This document shows, piece by piece, positions 44,666 to 55,846 of a stretch of DNA of 64,000 nucleotides (positions within the stretch are counted from its first letter, which is position 1; each line of letters starts with the position of its first letter). The notes under the pieces are model-generated. The model was not told where the DNA came from. It worked only from the letters and a program-made list of their open reading frames with translations, and made no database searches. Source of the DNA: Dromaius novaehollandiae (taxonomy: Eukaryota; Chordata; Aves; Casuariiformes; Dromaiidae); NCBI RefSeq assembly GCF_036370855.1, contig NC_088101.1:1123501-1187500 (forward strand), given 5' to 3'. A program made the position numbers and the translations under genes.

Positions 44666-45970
44666 ATGGCCAGCGCTGACGCAGACTTGGAGGCGGAGGC
44701 ACTTCCCCATATTTCTGAAGGAGACGTGAATGAGATAAGGGCTGCAGTAGAGAAAGGAGACCTCACAGCAGCAGCTACAAAAGCCCAGGAGATCCTGGCT
44801 AATGAAGAAAAGATCCAGCTCCACATTGCTGTAACAGGAGAGTCAGGCTCCGGGAAATCGTCTTTCATCAATGCCGTGCGTGGCCTGCAGGACCATGAGC
44901 AGGGTGCAGCTGAGGTTGGAGTGACAGAGACAACGGTGCAGTGCAGCCCTTATCCTTGCCCCCAGGACTCCCACGTGACTTTCTGGGACCTGCCCGGCAT
45001 TGGGACACCCAATTTCAGACCAGACACCTACCTGCAGCAGGTGCAGTTCGACCGCTATGACTTCTTCATCATCATCTCCTCCAGCCGCTTCACATGCAAT
45101 GCTGCGATTCTGGCAGAGGCAATTCAGGCTCGGGGGAAGCATTTCTACTTTGTGCGCTCCAAGGTGGATCAGGACGTGAGCAATGAGCAAAGACTCTACG
45201 ATGAGGAGGGAGTCCTGAAGGCCAAAGGGAAGAAAGCTCCTGCGACCCGGTCACAGCGCTATGATGAGAGGACAGTTCTGGATAGGATCCGTCAGGACTG
45301 TGAAAGTAACTTGACAGAGCTGGGCATAAACTCCCCTCAAGTCTTTCTTGTCTGCAGGGATGGTTTTGGCAGGAAGTACGATGGTCCCAGACTGTTGCGG
45401 ACCTTCCTGGATGATCTGCCAAGCCAGAAGAAACTCAGCTTCCTACGGTCCCTGGCCAACACTTCAAAGGAGGTGCTGAGAAAGAAGAAGGAGGAGCTGA
45501 TGAAGTATGTCTGGCTGAAAAGCCTTGCGTCATGTGGAGCATCTGCTGTTCCCATCCCTGGTCTCTCTACCGCTGTTGATATTGCAATCCTGGTGACATC
45601 CCTGCAAGAGTACTGCCGGACCTTTGGCCTGGCTGAGGACTCCCTCCAGAAACTTGCAGAGCAGGTGGACAAGCCTGTTGAGGAGCTGAAGGCTGTCATG
45701 AGGTCCCCCCTGCACCACGAAATATCCAAGGATCTTGTAATTAAGCTGTTGACCAAAAGCTTTGGGGGTGCTGTGCAATATCCACTGCTTGTGTTAAAAT
45801 CCATCCCCATAGTGGGGGCTGTGATAGGCTGTCTGTTGTCGGCAGCAATTGCTTTCCCTAGCACGTTCTTTCTGTTGAGGAATTTCCTGTCTGATGCTGC
45901 TGCTGATGCCGAACGTATTCTGCAGCGGGCTTTAGAGGGGACGAGTCAGAATAGCCCAAAGGGGAGCTGA
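44666..45970 (+). CDS. Immunity-related GTPase (IRG), copy 6, 434 aa
   Basis: Full-length IRG and the partner of copy 4 in the dimeric repeat: P192, R198 and N222 are shared. It keeps the common R245 and has Q79. Its private change is I359 in place of M359, in the helix before the C-terminal block. The exon starts at 44635; the ATG context is gccgccatgg. All GTPase motifs are intact. It is 7577 bp from copy 5 and 8244 bp from copy 7, the larger gap being due to the LTR inserted before copy 7. Confidence 0.92.
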   Translation: MASADADLEAEALPHISEGDVNEIRAAVEKGDLTAAATKAQEILANEEKIQLHIAVTGESGSGKSSFINAVRGLQDHEQGAAEVGVTETTVQCSPYPCPQDSHVTFWDLPGIGTPNFRPDTYLQQVQFDRYDFFIIISSSRFTCNAAILAEAIQARGKHFYFVRSKVDQDVSNEQRLYDEEGVLKAKGKKAPATRSQRYDERTVLDRIRQDCESNLTELGINSPQVFLVCRDGFGRKYDGPRLLRTFLDDLPSQKKLSFLRSLANTSKEVLRKKKEELMKYVWLKSLASCGASAVPIPGLSTAVDIAILVTSLQEYCRTFGLAEDSLQKLAEQVDKPVEELKAVMRSPLHHEISKDLVIKLLTKSFGGAVQYPLLVLKSIPIVGAVIGCLLSAAIAFPSTFFLLRNFLSDAAADAERILQRALEGTSQNSPKGS

Positions 45971-47038
45971 GCACAAAGTGTGTGAAAGGAATGTGGGGAG
46001 CTCCCAAGAGCAGAGGGGAGAGGGGCTGAGTCCGGCCATCTGCATTCTGCACGGGTGGCCAATGCCTTGCTGTCTGGAAGTGCTGCGGGGTGCTCTGGTG
46101 GTGCCGGGGAGTGGGGTGAACTGCTGAAGCGCTGTGTGTCTTGGCACCAGGACAGCTCAGGAGCAGTGTGACCAAGGGGACGCAGAGGTGGGCATAGCAG
46201 GAGACGTTCTCACCTGGAAGCTCTGTGGTTCAGGAGGAGCCGCTCGGGAGGAGCGTCTGGGCAGAGAGGCATCTCCTTTGGGAGCCACTTGAGGGCTGGG
46301 GCTCTCCAGCATAGATGCCGAGGGAGGCTGGGGACAGGCCTGTGTGTTGGGTGAAGTCCCCAGCCACGTGTCCCTGGTGCTAGCGCTGGGGTGCAGGCTC
46401 AGATTACAATCTCTGCCTCGAGGAGGCCACCAGTGATTATTCCCTGAGGCTCTGCTTCTGAAGAGCTGACGGACAGTCCGGTTAAGGAGAAGTCTTGCAG
46501 CCCGGAGAACAAAGATCCTGCACCATGTGGCAGGGATGCCTCTCTCCAGCGTGGCTGCCTGCAGGGCAGATGTCTCCACTGGGGCTGGTGTGCTGCCTTC
46601 CGCGTCGCTGAGGAGAAACCAGCTGCTCTGGGAGTCTGCGAGTCCCAGACCCAAGTCCACGTCTGCCCTTGGCCACATGCATCCTCAGTGCCCACTTTGG
46701 CCTTCTGCCTGGCTGCCCCAGCAGCTGCCATCTGCTTTCCCCAAAGGTGACACACCCAAACCCACAAAACACCCCCCCGTCCCAGCTTGGCCATGAGGTG
46801 CCAGCCCCATGGAGCCCTCAGGGGCTGCATGCTACCCTTGCCATGCACACCTCGCCCTTCTTGGCGCTGCCCCTCTCCCTTGGACGCCCCTGCCATCTCC
46901 CCCTGGGATGGTCAGTGCTCCAGGCTAGGGAGGACTCTCTCTGCTCTTCATTTGCACCACGTGTGTCGTGGGGACAACCCAGGACACAGCCTCTCCTGCC
47001 TGCTCCGGGGTGCTGCTGCGCGGCTGTCACAGCAGTAA
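45971..47038 (+). other. 3' flank of IRG copy 6
   Basis: Probable 3' UTR; no independent gene. Confidence 0.55.
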
Positions 47039-47044
47039 AATAAA
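47039..47044 (+). terminator. Poly(A) signal of IRG copy 6
   Basis: AATAAA at the conserved position. This is the last such signal in the array, since copies 7 and 8 have a replaced 3' flank. Confidence 0.5.
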
Positions 47045-49126
47045 GTACACTTAGAACAGCCACTGTGGAAGTCTCTTGCCCTAGATCTGACCCAGCTTGC
47101 TGAGAAGCAAGTGCTGCTTTAGTTTGCAGAAGGGGGAGAAAGGCAATTTTGACCAGAGGAGCGGCTCGGATCTTTGCCTCATCCAGGCACCTGTGCTCCG
47201 GCTGTGCAAGCGTGCCCAGAGCAATGCTGCCTGTAGGTGAGATGGCTGTGCCAGAAAATCCCCCCTTCCATGTCGGCTGCTCCTCCCGCAGCAAACACAC
47301 AAGCAGCTGGACCGGGGGAGAGTCTCGCTGTAGCAGGTAGGAAAACGTAGCAAGTGCTGATGTTGCCGGGACATTATCCGGCAGTTGTTTAGAGTGAGGG
47401 GCAGGAAGACAAGAGTGCTAAGGCCTCGCTCAGGACGTTCTTGGCAAAGATTGCGTGGATTTGGATTTGGTCTGGTATGGGACTACCTGGAGAAAGCACT
47501 CCAAAGAGCCAGTCCCTCCCCAGAGCACCACCAGCATGACACCTTCTTTAGCCAAATTCGTACCAAATTCTGTGGCTACGTGAGCACGGGCACAGACCTC
47601 AAGGCAGCCGGCCGGGGCACTGTGTAATGCCCTGCTAGCGATTGCTTAGATGCATCATGATGAAGGACCGCAAGGTTGTGCCTTTGGGAATTCTGGGTAT
47701 GTGCTGCTTCCCTGCGGTGGCTTCAGAGGAGCTGTTGGAAGCAGCGAGGGCCCCATTCTCTAGCAGTGCTCATGCTGCTGAGTGCCAAATGCTTACTGTT
47801 TGTGTAGCAGCAAGACTTTGCCTAAAGCACCCGAGAGCTGGTGGAAAAACCTGCTTGAGAATGATGTGGCTGGGGATTTCCCGCATGCTTTCCCTCTGCT
47901 CAAACCTCCTCTGGACCTGTGTGAGCTGGAGAGTCAGCTCCCGTGCTTGGGATGTCAGCTCCCGTGCTTGGGATTTTCCCCTCTCGGAGTATTGCCTTGA
48001 CGGAAGGGTTAGAAAGCCTGTCTGCACAGGGCTCGCGTGTTCCCCCGCTGAGGACATGGGCAGATGTCCCCCACAGTTCAGGCCTTTCCCCTTTGGAAGC
48101 TGTTGCAACAGCCGTTCCAGGCTGCACAGACGGCCGGGGCTCCCAGCAAAGCCGCGGGGGACGTGAGCGGAGGGAGAGCAAAGAGGGGCTCTTCCCTTCC
48201 CCACCAGACACACTCTCCCAAAGAAATGCGCTGGCTGGGGGACCTTCTGCTGACTCCTTCCCTTACTCCCGCATAGGCAGAGAGGAGCTGGCTCGCGTGC
48301 TCGCGCTCTCAGGCCTCTGAGCCCATCGCCCTTGTATTGCCCAAGCCCTGCCTGCCAGAGAAAGTGAAAGCAGAAAACCTGCAAGAGGGAAGAAATGTAA
48401 ACCGGAGTGCCTGGTCTGGGGCCGGAAGGACTTTGCTTTCCTGCCCTTGGGTGAGGTTTTGTTGCCTTTCAGGGTGTGGTGGCTGTGTGTCTGACTCTGC
48501 CTGGGCTGTGCCTCCTCCTCCCGCTCCCAGCGTCTCCTCCGCGCAGCCTTTAGCTGAGGGGCAGCGGTTCTGGCTGCCCCAGGTCGCCTGAGGACCAGCT
48601 CGCCCTTGGTGCCGGGAAGGCGATGGAGAAGAGCCCAGGCAAGCTGTGGGAGGGGGTCCGTGGCTGAGGACGGGTGCCCCCGGCTTCTTCTCCATCACCG
48701 TCTGCAGCCCCAAACGCTGCTTTATAGCACAGCCAGGCATCCACATTGGCCCTGGCAGGCCAGGAGCCCTGCCTCACGCTCCCTTTCCCGCCTCGGTGGT
48801 GCGAGGCAGTTGCTTTCTGGTGAAGCAAAACCTTAGCCCTGCTCCCGGCCGCCGCACCCCAGTCTGCTCCGCGCAACACCGACTTCACAGGCTCCTTGTC
48901 CGTCGTCTGCGTCCTGCAGTGGTGACCAGGCCGGGTCTCCTCCCCAAGAGACCCTTGGGGCCTCCTCTCCCCTCCTAGAGAAGGAGGTTCAGAAACTGCA
49001 AGGCCTGTGCTAAGTCACCTGGCACGCACAGGGCCTGCGTGGTGCAGACAGCTTTCCCGCCGGGGATTACAAACCTCATCCCTGCAGACCCACTCGTTTT
49101 TCTCCTAGCTCATGCCCAGCAGAGAG
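47045..49126. other. Inter-gene spacer, unit 7 (short form)
   Basis: Same short form as unit 5. No gene is supported. Confidence 0.6.
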
Positions 49127-49700
49127 TATAAAACTTGCTTAGCATGAGTAGCTGAAATAAATCCGCACACTTGCTTAGCATGAGTAGCTAAATTTGCTGA
49201 AGCCTTAGGCCGCACTCCTCGTTCAGTAAGAAAGGGCCCCAGAGCTGGTGCAGGCTGGAAAGATAAGGGAGTTACAAGCAGTCTGCATTCCTGTGCCCCA
49301 CACTCCGAAAGGGAGGATGTCGAGGCTTTGAAATAAGGCCTGCTTGGGCGCCAGGACCTTGGGAAGCAAAACCTCCTCTCACTGCTGAAACAGTGTTAAT
49401 TAAGGGGTCTGGACTATCTCCCCCTTGTCAGGACTTTGGGAGATAACACCTTGAGAGACAGGGGTGGGACCCGGGGAATGAAGAAATCACTAACCAATCA
49501 GTGTAAAAGGGAAAGTCGCAAATCTGGCAATTTGTTTCTATAAATGCTACCTGAAAAGTTGTGGGGGTGTGCTTGATTTGTGGGAAACCACCGAGCACCC
49601 AGGCTGGCGCAACTCTGAAATAAATAAGCAAATGTCTCTCCTGAGTGTGCAATTATTGGCTTATTGCACACCGGGCAACGTATCCGCTTTTCGGACAACA
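49127..49700 (+). mobile_element. Class I-type solo LTR, shorter copy, unit 7
   Basis: Duplicate of 34387-34960, ending at the gatg before the CR1 fragment. Broken. Confidence 0.8.
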
Positions 49701-49704
49701 GATG

Positions 49705-50246
49705 AAGTGATGAGATTATTGCACGCTACTGGGTGCTTGTTTGGCCACACCTGGACAACTGTGTCCAGTCTCGGTCCCTCCTGTTCAAGAGAGACATTGC
49801 AAATGGGAGAGCGTCTGGCAGAGGGCCAGCAAGGTGGTTAGAGGGCTGGAGAACTTGCCTATGGAGAAAGGCTGAAGGATTTGGGTCTATTGCAGCCTGG
49901 AGAAGCTCGAGCTGCTGGGGATCTAATCGCAGTGTGCCGGTTCCTACGTGGGAGTTACAGAGGAGCGGAGAGCCCTGTCTTCATAAGGATGGATGGTGAC
50001 AGGAGAAGAAGCAGCAGGCACAGGCTTTTTTGGGGGGAAAATGCTGCTGGATATGAGGAAAAAAATCCCTCACCGTAAGAACAATGGACCAGTGGAAAAG
50101 AAAGGCCAGAGAAGTGGTGGACTCCCGGTCCCTGGCAATACTCAAGGCTCGCCTTGACAGGGCTCTGGAAAACCTAATCGAAGGCCCTGCTTCCCAAGAG
50201 AAAGTCAGACCAGATGATCTCCAGAGGACCCTTCCAACCTGGACTT
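49705..50246 (+). mobile_element. CR1 LINE 3'-end fragment, unit 7
   Basis: Same insertion as in the other units. It shares the gaagaagcagc variant with unit 5. Confidence 0.85.
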
Positions 50247-51606
50247 TTCTGGGATCCAATGTCCCAGAGCAGGGGCCAACACAGGCCAAGCAAGACAGGC
50301 CTGTGGGTCAGGCTCTTGGAGGGTGACCGCAGGAGAGGCCGTCTGGGGCTGTGCTGCCCCTGAGGGCTAGGGGCCCTCTGCAAGAGCCCAGACGATACCC
50401 ACTGCTGGCAGGACTGCCGTGGGGCGTCAGCGTGGCAGGAGCAGCGGGGGGAGCTGGCTGTGCACGTGGGCTCCCTCCTGCCCTTCCTGCCTGCTGCAGG
50501 AACCTGCCCTTAGTGAGCAGGGAGACTTTTCCCCGCCAGCGGAGCTGCCTTCCCTGGCTTTGTGGAGGAAACTCCCGCGGGTGGTTTGTCAGGAGCCTCC
50601 TTAAAGGCAAACCCAGCCCTCTTGGCTGCATGTCACACCTGGGCTGAACATGCAAACTCAGAGAGAGCAGGAGAGTGCAGGGAGGGAAGGAGAGCGGGAG
50701 CACAAGGCTTGTGTGGGCCAGCCAGGAGCCTTTTGTTCGTCCTCAGCTGCCGCCCGGAGGTGTGAGAGCTCCCTTGGGCAGCCCAGCCCAGGCGCCAGGT
50801 ACTGCTGCAGAGGTGTGAGGGAGCGAGGGTGTGGGCAGCGTCCTCGGGGGATGAGGCAGAGGTTGTGCTGTGTTTGTCGGGGGAAGAAGAGCAGAATGCC
50901 AGTTTCCATGGGACTGGGGTTGTCTGGAAGTTGATGGTCCAGAGGAGCAAACTGGAGCAGGCAGTTTTGTGCTGCCCCCACCTCCATGCCCGCTCACCCC
51001 CTTCTTGTTTTGGCCTGGAAGGTCTTGCTTTCCAGAGGGCTTCAGTCTCCCTGGAGGACATGTGTCTCCTTGCAGGGAGTGTGTGTGATTGCAGCAGCGC
51101 ATCTCTTAGGTCCCAGCAGCCCCCCATCTGGCACCCTGTGCTCAGAGCTGCCCCCAACTCCACGAGTGGCGGAAGCAAGTCCCGCCTGCGCGAGGGCTGG
51201 GGCTGGGCTTGGGGCTGCCCTAGAGGGGTCTGCGTGTGCGGAGATGAAGCCATGGTCCCCGAGGGAGGTCGGGCCGGTTCACGTGGTGGTTCTTACTGTG
51301 CTGTGCCTGGTCCTGGTGCAGGGGCTGAGGTTTCCCTGAGCTCTTCAAGCAGCCAGCAAGAGACGGGACCCTCCGGGCCACCCCACTGTGTGCTCCCCCA
51401 GCCCATCTGCCCCATGCTTGGGCCCATTTCCCGGCAGTGCTCTCTGAGACAAGGCACCCCCCTCCACCCAGCCGTTGTCCCTCAGCTCTGAGGCAGCCCC
51501 CAAATGCCTCTTCTGCTGCTTCCTCGCCCCATCCCAGCTCTCGTCCCTCTTCTGCAGCCCCACAGCACCTTGGCCCAGGCTCCCCAGGGCTCCTTCTGCC
51601 TCCCAG
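50247..51606 (+). other. 5' flank of IRG copy 7, up to the LTR
   Basis: Resembles the copy 2 flank at tgtgtgctcc (near 51388), unlike copies 3-6. It ends at catgc, the target site of the next LTR. Confidence 0.55.
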
Positions 51607-51611
51607 CATGC

Positions 51612-52689
51612 TGTCCCGATCCAATATCGGGGGTGTTTCGTTACAATCCCAAGGACGAGATTAAGATGCTAAAACTAGCCAAATATGGTACAGCCGTTTA
51701 ACTTCATTTTCTACGAATTGGGGAGAACAGGTGGGGAAAGGCAAAGGGGAGGCGAAGGGAAGAGGGGAAGAAGGGTAAGGGGAAAAAGAGAAAGCTGGAA
51801 AAGGAGAGAAGAAGCTAGCTACCACCACTCCGAGTCCGATGATGTTCTGCTGACTCCGTTCGAATTACCGCTCAGGCTGGGTGCCTCCGAAGAGGGACCC
51901 TGAACAAAGAAATCCCTGGGCAATTATACTTTCCAATCTAAGCTCTCCACCCTTCATGCAGTAGTTTGGACCAACAGTAATATTTGGGTCTGGGGTCTCC
52001 TGCTCCTTATTGGGTCTCATCACTGTCCCTAGGTAGGCTGTTTGCTGTTGCGGTTTCTGCTGACAGATGTGTTTTCATTCTTCGGGTCCTGCCCTTCTCT
52101 CTCAAGGCCCTGACAAAGTAGTACTTCCACAGCAGTGACTGTAGGTGTTGTCTCCCAAGGTCCAGACAAAGGGAATATAATCTGGACCTCGAGATAGTCC
52201 AGACCGCCCCCTAATCAGCATTGTTTCAGCAGGGAGAGGAGGCCCTGCTCCCCAGGGTCCTGGCGCCCAAGCAGGCCTTATTTCAAAGCCTTGACATCCT
52301 TCCTCCCGGAGTGTAAAGCATAGGAATGCAAACTGCTTGTAGCTCCCCTATCTTATCAGCCTGCACCAGCTCTGGGGCCCTTTCTTACTGAACTAGGAGT
52401 GCAGCCTAAGGCTTCAGCAAATTTAGCTACTCATGCTAAGCAAGTTTTATAGAAGTTGTGCTAAGCGGCAATAATTTACAGTCCAGGTCCCAAAGTCTCT
52501 GCCCGATCATGGTGTGGTTCAGTGCAGGCTCGGTGTGTCCTGAATGGTTGCAGGGAGACCATTTCGGGGGTCGCAGCAGCTCAGTCCTGTTTCCGCCGGG
52601 AACAGATGTCTTGTACGGGGTTATGGTTTGCTTGCACCTTATGTACCAAGAAATGTTTAAGGCAAAAGTTCACTCATCTGTCCGCCACA
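51612..52689 (-). mobile_element. Solo LTR (1.08 kb) upstream of IRG copy 7
   Basis: A TG...CA element flanked by the 5-bp duplication catc+g, i.e. catgc (51607-51611 and 52690-52694). It is antisense to the gene, and AATAAA-type and TATA-like sequences lie on the minus strand. Its U3 part is related to the class I solo LTRs of the units, and its end to the LTR at 17038-17693. It lies 221 bp before the IRG start codon. Confidence 0.87.
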
Positions 52690-52909
52690 CATGCACAGCC
52701 TCAGGGTCCTTCCTTGTACCCCAGGCTTGGCTGGGCTTCCCCGTGGCCGGCACGGGGGGAGCAGGGATGCTGGACAGGCTGCTTTGGTGCCCACGCTCTG
52801 CCTGGGGCTCACGCCTTGTGCTCAGTTCCTCTTTCTGCTGCTGCAAATGCAAAGAGAAAGCCTCTGCTCTTCTTCCAGGCTGACCGAACACCCACTCACT
52901 GCAGCCGTC

Positions 52910-54214
52910 ATGGCCAGCGCTGACGCAGACTTGGAGGTGGAGGCACTTCCCCATATTTCTGAAGGAGACGTGAATGAGATAAGGGCTGCAATAGAGAAAG
53001 GAGACCTCACAGCAGCAGCTACAAAAGCCCAGGAGATCCTGGCTAATGAAGAAAAGATCCAGCTCCACATTGCTGTAACAGGAGAGTCAGGCTCCGGGAA
53101 ATCGTCTTTCATCAATGCCGTGCGTGGCCTGCAGGACCATGAGCAGGGTGCAGCTGAGGTTGGAGTGACAGAGACAACGGTGCAGTGCAGCCCTTATCCT
53201 TGCCCCCAGGACTCCCACGTGACTTTCTGGGACCTGCCTGGCATTGGGACACCCAATTTCAGACCAGACACCTACCTGCAGCAGGTGCGGTTCGACCGCT
53301 ATGACTTCTTCATCATCATCTCCTCCAGCCGCTTCACATGCAATGCTGCGATTCTGGCAGAGGCAATTCAGGCTCGGGGGAAGCATTTCTACTTTGTGCG
53401 CTCCAAGGTGGATCAGGACGTGAGCAATGAGCAAAGACTCTACGATGAGGAGGGAGTCCTGAAGGCCAAAGGGAAGAAAGCTCCTGCGACCCGGTCACAG
53501 CGCTATGATGAGAGGACAGTCCTGGATAGGATCCGTCAGGACTGTGAAAGTAACCTAGCAGAGCTGGGCATAAGCTCCCCTCAAGTCTTTCTTGTCTGCA
53601 GGGATGGTTTTGGCAGGAAGTACGATGGTCCCAGACTGTTGCGGACCTTCCTGCATGATCTGCCAAGCCAGAAGAAACTCAGCTTCCTACGGTCCCTGGC
53701 CAACACTTCAAAGGAGGTGCTGAGAAAGAAGAAGAAGGAGCTGATGAAGTATGTCTGGCTGAAAAGCCTTGCGTCATGTGGAGCATCTGCTGTTCCCATC
53801 CCTGGTCTTTCTACCGCTGTTGATATTGCAATCCTGGTGACATCCCTGCAAGAGTACTGCCGGACCTTTGGCCTGGCTGAGGACTCCCTCCAGAAACTTG
53901 CAGAGCAGGTGAACAAGCCTGTTGAGGAGCTGAAGGCTGTCATGAGGTCCCCCCTGCACCACGAAATATCCAAGGATCTTGTAATGAAGCTGTTGACCAA
54001 AAACTTTGGGGGTGCTGTGCAATATGCACTCCCTGATTTAAAGTCCATCCCCACAGCTTGGGCTGTGAGAGGCTGTCTGTTGTCGGCAGCATTTGCTTTC
54101 TTCAGCATGTTCTTTCGGTTGAGGAATTTCCTGTCTGATGCTGCTGCTGATGCCGAACATATTCTGCAGTGGGCTTTAGAGGGGACGAGTCAGAATAGCC
54201 CAAAGGGGAGCTGA
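52910..54214 (+). CDS. Immunity-related GTPase (IRG), copy 7, 434 aa
   Basis: Full-length and the most divergent of the complete copies. GTPase motifs are intact. Private changes are V10, R127, H249, N365, R387, F395 and H417. I28, A217 and W421 are shared with copy 8; K276, N335 and the C-terminal block reading YALPDLKSIP with FSMFFRLRN are shared with copy 1, while N265, P192 and R198 follow copies 4 and 6. It is thus a mosaic. R387 puts a charge into the hydrophobic stretch at 386-402, which could weaken membrane association. The start context is gccgtcatgg rather than gccgccatgg. A 1.08-kb LTR lies 221 bp upstream and the native 3' flank stops 152 bp after the stop codon. Confidence 0.9.
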   Translation: MASADADLEVEALPHISEGDVNEIRAAIEKGDLTAAATKAQEILANEEKIQLHIAVTGESGSGKSSFINAVRGLQDHEQGAAEVGVTETTVQCSPYPCPQDSHVTFWDLPGIGTPNFRPDTYLQQVRFDRYDFFIIISSSRFTCNAAILAEAIQARGKHFYFVRSKVDQDVSNEQRLYDEEGVLKAKGKKAPATRSQRYDERTVLDRIRQDCESNLAELGISSPQVFLVCRDGFGRKYDGPRLLRTFLHDLPSQKKLSFLRSLANTSKEVLRKKKKELMKYVWLKSLASCGASAVPIPGLSTAVDIAILVTSLQEYCRTFGLAEDSLQKLAEQVNKPVEELKAVMRSPLHHEISKDLVMKLLTKNFGGAVQYALPDLKSIPTAWAVRGCLLSAAFAFFSMFFRLRNFLSDAAADAEHILQWALEGTSQNSPKGS

Positions 54215-54366
54215 GCACAAAGTGTGTGAAAGGAATGTGGGGAGCTCCCAAGAGCAGTGGGGAGAGGGGCTGAGTCCGGCCATCTGCATTCTGCACGGGT
54301 GGCCAATGCTTTGCTGTCTGGAAGTGCTGTGGGGTGCTCTGGTGGTGCCGGGGAGTGGGGTGAACT
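54215..54366 (+). other. Remnant 3' flank of IRG copy 7
   Basis: Normal unit sequence for 152 bp, then an abrupt join at about 54366. The usual poly(A) signal is absent, so this copy must use another 3' end. Confidence 0.7.
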
Positions 54367-54585
54367 GACAATGTTTATTATTTTGTTTTTGTTTTTGATT
54401 TTTGTTTTTGTTTTTTTTTCTCCACTAACAACCTGTACAACTTCTGATTGGAGAAAAGCTCAGACAAGGTTCAAGACTTCATTCTTTGTTCTATCTAAAG
54501 AGGGCAGTGATTAGTAAAATGAAGTTGGTCTTACTACTCTTGATTTTCCTTTGCTTCTGCGTTGGAATAGGACACCCAGAGAAGT
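54367..54585 (+). other. Foreign insert of unknown origin after copy 7
   Basis: About 0.22 kb found only here and at 59596-59814. It has a T-rich run (near 54385-54420) and an ATG at 54519 followed by a leucine-rich, leader-like reading. It may be a scrap of a retroviral or other mobile element; I cannot identify it. Confidence 0.45.
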
Positions 54586-54663
54586 GGTGGACTCCCTGTC
54601 CCCGGCAATATTCAAGGCTCGCCTTGACAGGGCTCTGGATAAGCTAATCGAAGGCCCTGCTTC
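54586..54663 (+). mobile_element. CR1 fragment, left piece, unit 8
   Basis: The last part of the array CR1, interrupted at gcttc by the next LTR and resuming at 55788. Confidence 0.8.
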
Positions 54664-55787
54664 TGTCGCGGCCCGAAAGGAGTCGTTCAGGACAACCTCC
54701 CTCCCCTTGGGGCCAAACGACCAAGTTCGTGATGCCCTTGGACTGAATTAAGGTGAAACGACACCAGCCAACCGGTTTTAAGATTTATTAACACAAAGAT
54801 AAGGCTTGTGGTCAAACAGGATAATTCAATGGCGAATACTGCAACTAGCTAGACAAAAACAGATCTTACCAACATTCAACAAAAGAGAGGGGGAAAGAGA
54901 GAGAGAGAGAGAGAGAAAGATATCACCACCCGTGGATCCAGCGGCGTCCTGTTGGTCCTCTTCCTTTGGGAGTCTCGGCAGTGGGGGGGCTCCCGTCTGG
55001 TGGTAGGTGGGTCCTCTTCACCCTGGGTGTAAGTTTCGGTGGTGCGCGTGCAGTAATTACAACTCGAGTTGGGTCCGACCCTAGGTTAGCTCAGAATGAC
55101 ACGCGTGCAGTGGTTACAGCTCGAGTTGGGTACCTCCAAAGAGGGACCCTGAACAAAGAGATCCCTGGGCAATTATAGCTTTTTCAAATTAAGTTTCCCA
55201 CCCCCCCACGTGGTAGTTCAGACCAATAGTAATTTTTGAGTCTGGGGTCTCCTGCTCCTTATTGGATCTCATCGTTGTTCCTAGGCAGGCTGTTTCTTTT
55301 CTCCCTTATCTTTTCTGTTGCAGTTTCTGCAGACAGGGGTGTGTGTCTTCCTTCCTCGGGTCCCACCATCATCTCTCAAGGTCTTGACAAAGAGGTGGTA
55401 ACTCCAGCAATTAGCACTGTTTCAGCAGTGCACAGGAATGCAAATTGCTGGTAACTCCCTTATCGTTCCCGCCTGCACCAGCTCTGGGGCCCTTTCTTAC
55501 CGAACTAGGGAGTGCGGCCTAAGGCTTCAGCAAATTTAGCCACTCATGCCAAGCAAGTTTTATAGAAGTTGTGCTAAAAACGGATCCCAAAGTCTCTGCC
55601 CGACTGTGGTCTCGTTCAGTGCAGGCTCGGTGTGTTCCGGGTGGTCGCAGGGAGACCATCTCGGGGGTCGCAGCAGCCCAGTCCTGTTTCCGCCAGGGAC
55701 AGATGGCTTGTTCGGGGTTATGGCCTGCCTGCACCCCATGCACCAAGAAATGTTTAAGGCAAAAAATTCATTCATCTGTCCGCCACA
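54664..55787 (-). mobile_element. Solo LTR (1.12 kb) between copies 7 and 8
   Basis: A TG...CA element flanked by gcttc (54659-54663 and 55788-55792), inserted into the CR1 fragment. It is antisense to the genes. The same insertion site after copy 8 carries the LTR of a provirus, so this is the collapsed solo form of that element. It holds a GA microsatellite (about 54897-54918). Confidence 0.88.
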
Positions 55788-55846
55788 GCTTCCCAAGAGA
55801 AAGTCAGACCAGATGATCTCCAGAGGACCCTTCCAACCTGGACTTT
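55788..55846 (+). mobile_element. CR1 fragment, right piece, unit 8
   Basis: Continuation of the CR1 3' end after the LTR, ending cccttccaacc and then the shared flank. Confidence 0.8.

Larger units (their letters stand above)
38910..53000 (+). repeat. Dimeric higher-order repeat, second copy (units 6 and 7)
   Basis: Unit 6 (38910-46486, 7577 bp) matches unit 4, and unit 7 (from 46487) matches unit 5 in its short spacer. Similarity to unit 5 weakens inside unit 7: its 5' flank near 51380 and its IRG C-terminus look like copy 2 instead, and a 1.1-kb LTR sits at 51612-52689. The right-hand limit given is approximate. Confidence 0.75.

Noticed and set aside
54897-54918. GA microsatellite as an independent regulatory element
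   Set aside because: It lies inside the LTR family and recurs in its other members (near 14187 and 60123).
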